From Bacillota bacterium (GTDB lineage: Bacteria; Bacillota; Sulfobacillia; RBS10-35; JAJYVN01), in the NCBI GenBank assembly GCA_021827805.1, contig JAKAUG010000132.1:1-5840 (forward strand): 5,840 nucleotides of DNA. The letters run 5' to 3'. The position numbers and the translations under genes were made by a program. Shown here piece by piece: positions 1-4,831 of the stretch (the first letter of the stretch is position 1; the number at the start of each line of letters is the position of its first letter). The notes beneath the pieces were generated by a model. The model was not told the DNA's origin. It saw only the letters and a program-made list of their open reading frames with translations, and ran no database searches.

Positions 1-758
1 TACCGCGGGATTCGCCCCTGCACCGTCTGGACCCGCGCACCAAACTCGGGGGCACACTGCTCTACGCCGTGCTGGTGCTGGTCGCGCACGGCTGGCTCGG
101 CGTGGCCCTGGCCGCCTGCTTCACCGTCCTGAGCCTGGTGCTCGGCCGGCTTCGCGTGGGGGAGGTCTGGCACGGCAACCGGGGCCTGCTCGGGCTTGTG
201 CTGCTGACCATCATCCTCAACGTCCTCTTCACGCCGGGCACGGCGTGGCTGCACCTGGGCCCGGTCACCGTGACCCGGCAGGGCGCGACCCAGGGGGTGC
301 GGGCGGGCCTGCGGCTGGGTCTTCTGATCCTGCAATCCGCCGTTCTGACCGCGACCACGTCGCCGCTGGCGCTCACGGCCGCCGCGGAGCGGCTGCTCGC
401 GCCCCTGAGCCGGGTGGGGGTGCCGGCGCATGACCTGGCCCTGATGGCCACGATCGCCCTGCGCTTCATCCCCACGCTGTCCGAGGAGGCGCAGCGCATC
501 GCCCGCGCCCAGGCCGCCCGCGGCGCCAGGGTGGGTGCGTACGGCCGGGCAGGGCTGCGGGCCATCGTGGCCATGCTGGTGCCCCTCTTCCTCTCGGTGT
601 TCCGCCGGGCCGAGGATCTGGCCGTGGCCATGGAATCACGCGGCTACCAGGGCGAGCAGGGACGCAGCCGCTGGCGCGAGATGCGCATGGGTGGGGGGGA
701 CGCGGTGGCCGGCGCCCTGCTCGTGGCGCTGGCCACCGTTGTGCTGTGGGTGCGCTAG
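1..758 (+). CDS. ecfT: Energy-coupling factor transporter transmembrane protein EcfT (5' partial)
   Basis: EcfT is the integral-membrane scaffold of ECF-type importers. It couples two ATPases (EcfA1/EcfA2) to exchangeable substrate-binding S components for vitamins or metals. The reading frame is open from position 3 to the TAG at 756-758 and gives 251 visible residues. The fragment begins with SPLHRLDPRTKL, the usual EcfT N terminus, so only a few residues lie outside the window and the GTG at 69 is not the true start. Hydrophobic segments alternate through the protein. Two coupling-helix motifs that dock on the ATPases are visible: AQAARGA near residues 170-175 and MESRGY near 210-215. Length fits the family (about 265 aa). 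The ATPase genes would be expected just upstream, outside the window. The stop nearly abuts truA, implying one transcript. The transported substrate cannot be told from this subunit. Confidence 0.93.
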   Translation, partial: PRDSPLHRLDPRTKLGGTLLYAVLVLVAHGWLGVALAACFTVLSLVLGRLRVGEVWHGNRGLLGLVLLTIILNVLFTPGTAWLHLGPVTVTRQGATQGVRAGLRLGLLILQSAVLTATTSPLALTAAAERLLAPLSRVGVPAHDLALMATIALRFIPTLSEEAQRIARAQAARGARVGAYGRAGLRAIVAMLVPLFLSVFRRAEDLAVAMESRGYQGEQGRSRWREMRMGGGDAVAGALLVALATVVLWVR

Positions 759-763
759 GGACG

Positions 764-1582
764 GTGGCAGGCCCGCCAGAAGACGTCGGGCGCGTGGCGC
801 TGATCGTGGCCTATGACGGCGGGCCATGGAAGGGCTTCGCGCGGCAGCCCGGCCAGGCCACGGTCCAGGCAGAGTTGGAGCGCGCCCTTGAGGAACTGAT
901 GGGCGCCCCGGTGCGTGTGCGGGGCGCGGGACGCACCGATGCGGGCGTGCATGCCGCGGGTCAGGTGGTGGACCTCGCGCTGCCGGCCCGTTGCAGCATC
1001 CCTCTGGAGCGCATGCCGCTGGCCCTGGGCGCCCACCTGCCGCCCTCGATCGTCTGCTGGAGCGCGCACCGGGTCCCGGCCGCCTTCCACGCGCGCAAGT
1101 CGGCCCTCAGCAAGCGGTACCGGTATCGGATCTGGCGCGGCCGCGTGCCCTCGCCATTTGTCTCCGCCTTCTGCCACACGTATGCCGGGCCGCTCGACGT
1201 GCCGGCCATGCGGGCCGCGGCGGCCGCGCTGGTGGGCCGTTACGACGTCTCGTCGTTCGCGGGCGCCGCCAGGCGCGTCTCCGATCCGGTGCGCTCCGTG
1301 TTGGACTGCGCCGTTCAGGAGCGCGGCCTGCTGCTCTCGCTGGAGGTGGAGGCGGACGGCTTCCTCTACCGGATGGTGCGAGCGATCGCCGGCACCCTCC
1401 TGGAGGTGGGTCGCGGCGCCCTCGCGCCCGAGCGTGTCGGTGAGGTTCGCGCCGCGCGCCTGCGGGGGCGGGCTGGGCCATCGCTGCCAGCGGAGGGGCT
1501 CTGCCTGCTCTGGGTGCGGTACGCCGCACACTGGGGGCTGCCGTCGCCTACCGACCCCGGCGCCTGGCCTCCGCCGCCATAG
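764..1582 (+). CDS. truA: tRNA pseudouridine synthase A (TruA)
   Basis: TruA converts uridines 38-40 in the tRNA anticodon arm to pseudouridine. With this start the protein is 272 aa, close to the family norm. Visible landmarks are VAYDGG near residues 15-20, KGFARQPG at 23-30, and the catalytic loop GRTDAGVHA at 56-64 with the nucleophilic Asp59. Others are KRYRYRI at 117-123, GFLYRMVRAIAGTLLEVGRG at 199-218, and the closing LPAEGLCLLWVRY at 241-253. A proline-rich tail follows. The start is uncertain: GTG 746 overlaps ecfT by 13 bp and has no Shine-Dalgarno sequence. GTG 764 has AGGGA overlapping the ecfT stop but very close, and GTG 794 sits right before the first beta strand. I chose 764 because it keeps the basic residue usually found before that strand. 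Tight spacing suggests translational coupling to ecfT. The gene ends in TAG. Confidence 0.93.
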   Translation: MAGPPEDVGRVALIVAYDGGPWKGFARQPGQATVQAELERALEELMGAPVRVRGAGRTDAGVHAAGQVVDLALPARCSIPLERMPLALGAHLPPSIVCWSAHRVPAAFHARKSALSKRYRYRIWRGRVPSPFVSAFCHTYAGPLDVPAMRAAAAALVGRYDVSSFAGAARRVSDPVRSVLDCAVQERGLLLSLEVEADGFLYRMVRAIAGTLLEVGRGALAPERVGEVRAARLRGRAGPSLPAEGLCLLWVRYAAHWGLPSPTDPGAWPPPP

Positions 1583-1615
1583 GGGCCGCGGGGGCGGCAT
1601 CTCAGCGGGCGGGCA

Positions 1616-1641
1616 TTGGCGGCGCCAGGTCGGAGCGCCAA
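1616..1641 (+). repeat. Inverted repeat / possible hairpin after truA
   Basis: TTGGCG at 1616-1621 is perfectly complementary to CGCCAA at 1636-1641, giving a 6-bp stem with a 14-nt loop, 33 nt past the truA stop. A second, interlocking palindrome TGGCG-G-CGCCA lies at 1617-1627, so the same left arm is matched by two right arms. No T-tract follows directly (GTTTCTT comes only at 1654-1660), so it is a poor intrinsic terminator. It could instead be a protein-binding site upstream of the rplM promoter, or chance in GC-rich DNA. Confidence 0.3.
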
Positions 1642-1658
1642 CGGAGGCCAGGCGTTTC

Positions 1659-1687
1659 TTGACGCGGAGGCCGCACGTCGGTAGACT
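1659..1687 (+). promoter_or_regulatory. Vegetative (sigma-A-type) promoter for rplM-rpsI
   Basis: A -35 hexamer TTGACG (1659-1664, 5 of 6 consensus bases) is followed after exactly 17 bp by a -10 hexamer TAGACT (1682-1687, 4 of 6). These are among the few AT-containing stretches in a very GC-rich gap. Transcription would be expected to begin near 1693-1695, leaving a leader of about 34 nt before the rplM start. The promoter would let the ribosomal protein genes be expressed independently of ecfT-truA, and possibly drive the downstream genes too, since no terminator is evident between them. Called from sequence match only. Confidence 0.65.
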
Positions 1688-1713
1688 GTCAGGGCTGTGC
1701 TGTGCTGGATGTC

Positions 1714-1719
1714 GAGGAG
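1714..1719 (+). promoter_or_regulatory. Shine-Dalgarno site that sets the rplM start
   Basis: GAGGAG at 1714-1719 lies 8 nt before the GTG at 1728, an ideal distance. The in-frame GTG at 1719 overlaps this site and cannot use it, so 1728 is preferred. Confidence 0.75.
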
Positions 1720-1727
1720 TGACGGGT

Positions 1728-2165
1728 GTGCAGGGTACGTACGTGGTGCGTGAGCGAGAAATCGAACGCCACTGGCGTCTGGTCGACGCCGACGGGGTGG
1801 TGCTCGGGCGGCTGGCCAGCGAGGTGGCGGCGGTTCTGCGCGGCAAGCACAAGCCCACCTACACCCCCTGGCTGGACACCGGGGATCCCGTCGTGGTCAT
1901 CAACGCCAGGTGCGTGCGGCTGACCGGCCGCAAGCTGGACCAGAAGCTGCACTACTGGCACACGGGTTATCCCAGCGGGTTGCGCACGATCAGCTACCGC
2001 AAGTTCATGGACAAGGACCCCGCGGCCGTGGTGCGTCTGGCGGTGCGCGGCATGTTGCCCAAGACGCCGCTCGGCCGCGCCATGCTGACCAAGCTCAAGG
2101 TCTACGCGGGTCCTGAGCACCCGCACGCCGCGCAGAATCCGGAACCGATGACCATCGGCGGCTAG
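1728..2165 (+). CDS. rplM: 50S ribosomal protein L13
   Basis: L13 is an early-assembling 23S rRNA-binding protein of the large ribosomal subunit. The product is 145 aa (E. coli L13 is 142). Family landmarks run through the whole length: HWRLVDADGVVLGRLAS at residues 15-31, RGKHKPTYTPWLDTGD at 38-53, YWHTGYPSGL at 76-85, RGMLPKTPLGR at 107-117, and KLKVYAGPEHPHAAQ at 122-136. The GTG start is fixed by a well-placed GAGGAG. A strong promoter candidate lies immediately upstream. The leader is only about 34 nt, and I do not see the autoregulatory L13 leader structure described for some Firmicutes. The stop is TAG, and rpsI follows 57 nt later, as in nearly all bacteria. Confidence 0.98.
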   Translation: MQGTYVVREREIERHWRLVDADGVVLGRLASEVAAVLRGKHKPTYTPWLDTGDPVVVINARCVRLTGRKLDQKLHYWHTGYPSGLRTISYRKFMDKDPAAVVRLAVRGMLPKTPLGRAMLTKLKVYAGPEHPHAAQNPEPMTIGG

Positions 2166-2177
2166 GGAGATCCAGAG

Positions 2178-2204
2178 GCGGCCCAGGCTGGAAGGCGGGG
2201 CCGC
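2178..2204 (+). repeat. GC hairpin in the rplM-rpsI spacer
   Basis: GCGGCCC (2178-2184) pairs perfectly with GGGCCGC (2198-2204), a 7-bp all-GC stem with a 13-nt loop, between the rplM stop and the rpsI ribosome-binding site. No T-run follows, so it should not terminate. It ends 4 nt before the GGAGG of rpsI and could influence ribosome access or mRNA stability. No function is demonstrated. Confidence 0.4.
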
Positions 2205-2208
2205 GGGC

Positions 2209-2213
2209 GGAGG
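2209..2213 (+). promoter_or_regulatory. Ribosome-binding site of rpsI
   Basis: GGAGG at 2209-2213 stands 9 nt before the GTG at 2223 and supports that start for S9. Confidence 0.7.
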
Positions 2214-2222
2214 GAAGAGACG

Positions 2223-2630
2223 GTGCCGGCTACGCGAAAGGTCGCGCTGCAGTACCTGGGCACAGGCAGGCGCAAGGAGGCCGTGGCCCGGGTGCGCCTG
2301 GTTCCCGGCAACGGCAAGTTTGTGGTGAACGGCCGATCCCTGGAGGAGTACTTCCCCCTGGCCGCGCTGCAAACGTTGGTTCGGGCCCCGCTCGAGATCA
2401 CGGAGAGCGAGGGCCGCTACGACGTGCTGGTGAACGCGCACGGCGGAGGGGTCTCCGGCCAGGCGGGCGCCACCCGGCACGGCATCGCGCGGGCGCTGCT
2501 GGAGGTGGACGCCGAGTTGCGTCCGGTCCTGAAGAAGGCGGGCTACCTGACGCGCGATCCTCGGGCCAAGGAGCGTCGCAAGTACGGGCTGAAGAAGGCG
2601 CGCAAGGCGCCGCAGTTCAGCAAGCGCTAG
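2223..2630 (+). CDS. rpsI: 30S ribosomal protein S9
   Basis: S9 is a small-subunit protein whose C-terminal tail reaches the P-site tRNA. The product is 135 aa (E. coli 130). Visible landmarks are [14 protein letters not shown] at residues 13-26, the [10 protein letters not shown] segment near 36-45, and [20 protein letters not shown] near 71-90. The basic tail carries [17 protein letters not shown] near 113-129 and ends in the invariant SKR. The GTG start has a good GGAGG upstream. The gene lies directly after rplM and in the same reading frame, with only the rplM TAG interrupting an otherwise open 19-codon spacer. The stop is TAG. Confidence 0.98.
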   Translation: MPATRKVALQYLGTGRRKEAVARVRLVPGNGKFVVNGRSLEEYFPLAALQTLVRAPLEITESEGRYDVLVNAHGGGVSGQAGATRHGIARALLEVDAELRPVLKKAGYLTRDPRAKERRKYGLKKARKAPQFSKR

Positions 2631-2642
2631 GGGCCCCAGCCC

Positions 2643-2659
2643 CGGCCCGAGGGGGGCCG
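2643..2659 (+). repeat. Small GC hairpin covering the nitroreductase ribosome-binding site
   Basis: CGGCCC (2643-2648) and GGGCCG (2654-2659) form a perfect 6-bp stem around a 5-nt loop GAGGG. The G-rich stretch 2649-2656 (GAGGGGGG) is the only Shine-Dalgarno candidate for the GTG at 2662, so folding would hide it. There is no T-run for termination. Translation might depend on ribosomes finishing rpsI, but this is inference. Confidence 0.4.
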
Positions 2660-2661
2660 CG

Positions 2662-3165
2662 GTGCAGTTCTGGCAGCTGGCCGAGAGCCGGCGAAGTTGT
2701 CTGGAGTTCGAGTCCACGCCAATCCCACGCGCGGCCCTGGAGCGTTGCCTCCTGGCCGCGCACTGGGCGGTCGATCCCGGGCGTTCGCAGCCCTGGCGTC
2801 TTGTCATCCTGTGGGGAGAGAAGCCTCGGGCCAGACTGGCCGAGGCCCTCGGCGTCGCGCCCGCGCACAGCGCCGCCGTGCTGCTGGCCGTCTGGTGCCG
2901 ACCGCATGCGGGGGATGTCCCGACGCCCACCGAACTCCTGGCGGTTGGCGCCGCGACGGCCAATCTGGTGCTCGCCGCCTGGGAGCAGGGCGTGGGATCC
3001 CTGTGGCTTCCGGAGGCGCTCCTCGGGCGACCGGATGTGACCCGGGCCTGCCTTGGGCTTGAGGGGGAACACCTCCTCGGGGTGCTCGCGATGGGCTATC
3101 CCGCGGCGGTGCCCCCGAGGCCCCCGCGTGTCCCGCTGGAGCAGTGCGTGCGCTGGGCCCCGTAG
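2662..3165 (+). CDS. Compact nitroreductase-family (FMN-dependent oxidoreductase) protein
   Basis: Nitroreductase-fold enzymes use FMN and NAD(P)H to reduce nitro groups, quinones, enones and other electron acceptors; the substrate here is unknown. The 167-aa product shows the family pattern. RRS at residues 10-12 is the N-terminal FMN-phosphate motif, and SQPWRLVIL at 42-50 corresponds to NxQPWxF. VGAATANLVLAAWEQGVGSLWLP at 95-117 is the conserved helix-turn, GEHLLGVLAMGYP at 135-147 the core strand, and PPRVPLEQCVRW at 154-165 the C terminus. It is short for the family: the stretch between QPW and the VGAATANL helix is reduced. Two usual FMN-contact positions differ (Leu14 where Lys/Arg is common, Arg41 where Asn is common). 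The GTG start is preceded by a G-rich Shine-Dalgarno candidate. It lies 31 nt after rpsI and ends in TAG. In B. subtilis ybaJ-ybaK occupy this place, so it is lineage-specific cargo. Confidence 0.82.
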   Translation: MQFWQLAESRRSCLEFESTPIPRAALERCLLAAHWAVDPGRSQPWRLVILWGEKPRARLAEALGVAPAHSAAVLLAVWCRPHAGDVPTPTELLAVGAATANLVLAAWEQGVGSLWLPEALLGRPDVTRACLGLEGEHLLGVLAMGYPAAVPPRPPRVPLEQCVRWAP

Positions 3166-3212
3166 GGCCGGCTGGGCACCCCTGGACCCGGCCGCGGCGC
3201 GCATGAGCAGGG

Positions 3213-3243
3213 CCCCCCACGCATACGCCGGTCTGCGGGGGGG
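3213..3243 (+). repeat. Strong GC hairpin in the gap before cwlD
   Basis: CCCCCC (3213-3218), a bulged A (3219) and CGCA (3220-3223) pair with TGCG (3234-3237) and GGGGGG (3238-3243), enclosing a 10-nt loop. This makes a 10-bp stem with one bulge in the 87-nt gap between the nitroreductase and cwlD. It captures most of the G8 run (3237-3244) that lies just upstream of the cwlD start. There is no T-tract, so it is not a typical terminator. It may control translation of cwlD. A shorter stem, GGCCGG (3166-3171) with CCGGCC (3188-3193), also lies in this gap. Nothing else is seen there. Confidence 0.4.
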
Positions 3244-3252
3244 GATCGGGGC

Positions 3253-4050
3253 GTGGAGCGCGGGTCCCGCCCGGGGGCATTCAGCCGTGGATGGCGGCGG
3301 TGGCAGGCGGCGACCCTCTGCCTGTCCCTGATCATGGTCGTGCTGGCGGGTCTATGGCTGCACACGCGGCTGGAGGAGGCTGGCGTGGCCTCGGCGGCCA
3401 TGAGCCTTCGTGGCCGGACCATCGCCGTCGATGCCGGCCATGGCGGGATCGACCCGGGAGCCATCGGGGTGGACGGGAGCGCGGAGGATCCCCTGGTGCT
3501 GGCGGTCAGCCTGCGGCTGGCCCGCATGCTCGAAAGCGCCGGTGCGACGGTGCTCCTGACCCGCGGGGCGGATGAGCCCACGACGGGGACCACCACCCAG
3601 GGCCCCTCGCACCGGACCAAGCTCAACCTCCGCCGCAGGGTCGAGCTGATCAACGCGGCGTCGGCGGACGTGGTGGTCAGCGTGCATGCCAACAGCTTCA
3701 GCAACCCGAGCGAGCACGGGGCGCAGACCTTCTACACGGCGCGCTTTGCCTCAAGCCGCGATCTGGCGGACCTGGTGCAACGCCAACTGGCGCGGCTCAC
3801 GGGGGAGACGCGGCGCAAGATCTCCGACCACATCGACCACTACGTCCTGAACCACACCGACATGCCCGGGGTGACCGTGGAGATCGGCTTTCTGAGCAAC
3901 CCGCGCGAGGCCCGGCTCCTGGGTGATCCGGCCTACCAGCAGCGGGTGGCCTATGCGATCTACGCCGGTCTGGCCCAATGGTTCGCCCGTCTCCCCGCCA
4001 CGGCTACTGAGCCGTCCAGCCCCCGTCCACGTACAGCGTTGTCCCGGTGA
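3253..4050 (+). CDS. cwlD: N-acetylmuramoyl-L-alanine amidase, CwlD type (Amidase_3), membrane anchored
   Basis: Amidase_3 enzymes are zinc hydrolases that cut the bond between muramic acid and the stem peptide. CwlD in spore formers acts in making the muramic-delta-lactam of the spore cortex. The 265-aa product has a basic start (SRGWRRW, 11-17) and a hydrophobic segment at about 19-36 that reads as a signal anchor, so the catalytic domain faces outward. Zinc-site residues are in place: AGHGG with His63, Glu78 (SAEDP), SVHAN with His145, and catalytic Glu210 in VEIGFLSNP. GAQTFYT at 156-162 and YQQRVAYAIYAGL at 228-240 also match CwlD. The start is GTG 3253, behind G-rich DNA without a clean AGGAGG; ATG 3334 would cut into the anchor and is less likely. 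The end runs about 15 residues past the usual CwlD end, as SSPRPRTALSR, overlapping the opposing gene. Tandem TGA TGA stops close it. Its place after rpsI supports cwlD. Confidence 0.9.
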   Translation: MERGSRPGAFSRGWRRWQAATLCLSLIMVVLAGLWLHTRLEEAGVASAAMSLRGRTIAVDAGHGGIDPGAIGVDGSAEDPLVLAVSLRLARMLESAGATVLLTRGADEPTTGTTTQGPSHRTKLNLRRRVELINAASADVVVSVHANSFSNPSEHGAQTFYTARFASSRDLADLVQRQLARLTGETRRKISDHIDHYVLNHTDMPGVTVEIGFLSNPREARLLGDPAYQQRVAYAIYAGLAQWFARLPATATEPSSPRPRTALSR

Positions 4051-4801
4051 TGAAACTGGAGGCATCGGAGACCAGCAGCAGCGCAGGTCCGGCGATCTCC
4101 GGCGGGTTGCCCCAGCGTCCGAGCGGGATGCGCGAGCGGAAGAACTCATACATCTCCGGGTTCTGGGTCACGGGCTGATTCATCTCGGTGAGAAAGGGGC
4201 CCGGGCAGAGGGCGTTCACCGTGATCCCGTGGCTGGCCCACTCCAGGGCCAGCGTGCGGGTCAGGGCCGTGACGCCCGCCTTCGCGGCGGTGTACGGCAC
4301 GCGGCCGGGCAGCGAGGCGGTGGCCATCATCGAAGAGATATTCAGGACGCGGCCGAAGCGCCGCTGCTTCATGTGCGGCGCGACGGCGCGGCAGCAGAAG
4401 AAGACGGCGTCGAGATTGGCCGCCACCACGCGGTGCCATTCCTGGTCGCTGAACTCCTCCACGGAGCGGCGGATGTTGATGCCGGCGTTGTTCACCAGGA
4501 TGTCCAGCTGGCCGAAGGCGTCCAGGACCCGCTGCACCAGGTGGTCCACCGCGCCAGGGTCGGTGACGTCCGCCTGCAGGCCCAGCGCGCGAGCGCCCGT
4601 GGCCTCCGCGATCGTCTGGGCCTCGCGCGCGGCATCGTCCGCCGTTCTGCTGCAGATCGCCACCGAGGCCCCGGCCTCGGCATAGGCCTGCGCGATCACG
4701 CGCCCGAAACCGCGGGTGCCCCCGGTGACCAGGGCGATCCGCCCATCCAGCCGCAGTGTGTTCAAGACTCCCGCCAAGACGCCATCACCCACCCCAGACA
4801 T
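4004..4801 (-). CDS. Short-chain dehydrogenase/reductase (classical SDR)
   Basis: This is a cytosolic NAD(P)-dependent oxidoreductase with a Rossmann fold, 265 aa. The cofactor loop is TGGTRGFG at residues 26-33, and SR at 51-52 after the second strand favours NADP(H). NNAG is at 104-107. The catalytic residues are Asn129, Ser157, Tyr170 and Lys174 (NISSM and YTAAK). CPGPFLTEMN at 199-208 and the end YVDGGWTAQ are typical of the gluconate 5-dehydrogenase / 3-oxoacyl-ACP reductase branch; the substrate cannot be fixed from sequence alone. The ATG at 4801 gives about 15 residues before the usual LRLDGRIALVTGG start; the TTG codon of Leu13 is a possible shorter start. It lies 30 bp after accC and is probably co-transcribed with it. 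Its TAG stop is 47 bp inside the convergent cwlD. Confidence 0.92.
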   Translation of the reverse strand: MSGVGDGVLAGVLNTLRLDGRIALVTGGTRGFGRVIAQAYAEAGASVAICSRTADDAAREAQTIAEATGARALGLQADVTDPGAVDHLVQRVLDAFGQLDILVNNAGINIRRSVEEFSDQEWHRVVAANLDAVFFCCRAVAPHMKQRRFGRVLNISSMMATASLPGRVPYTAAKAGVTALTRTLALEWASHGITVNALCPGPFLTEMNQPVTQNPEMYEFFRSRIPLGRWGNPPEIAGPALLLVSDASSFITGTTLYVDGGWTAQ

Positions 4802-4831
4802 GTTCCCGCCCGGCGCGCTTCGCCATTCCGC

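Noticed and set aside
1583..1660. Intrinsic terminator after truA
   Set aside because: The 6-bp stem at 1616-1641 is not followed by a T-tract; GTTTCTT is 12 nt further on and overlaps the rplM -35 element.
1702..1722. Mini-ORF (GTG, six codons, TGA) in the rplM leader, as a possible leader peptide
   Set aside because: It has no ribosome-binding site, and the predicted leader is too short for attenuation; coincidence is likely.
915..1727. Long N-terminal extension of rplM reaching back to 915
   Set aside because: The extension is out of frame with truA and rich in Arg/Pro/Trp/Cys. L13 starts at its normal point after GTG 1728 with an ideal Shine-Dalgarno.
755..1858. Long open frame of 367 codons on the - strand across truA
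   Set aside because: It lies antisense to clear truA and rplM coding sequence and has no family motif; long antisense frames are expected in GC-rich DNA.
1689..2963. Open frame of 424 codons on the - strand across rplM and rpsI
   Set aside because: It is antisense to two ribosomal protein genes, of low complexity and rich in Arg/Ala/Gln/Gly without recognisable domains; a GC shadow.
3201..3228. Possible sporulation sigma-G promoter before cwlD (GCATG, 16 bp, CATACGC)
   Set aside because: The -35 resembles the consensus, but the spacing is short and the -10 lacks its TA end; too weak to call.
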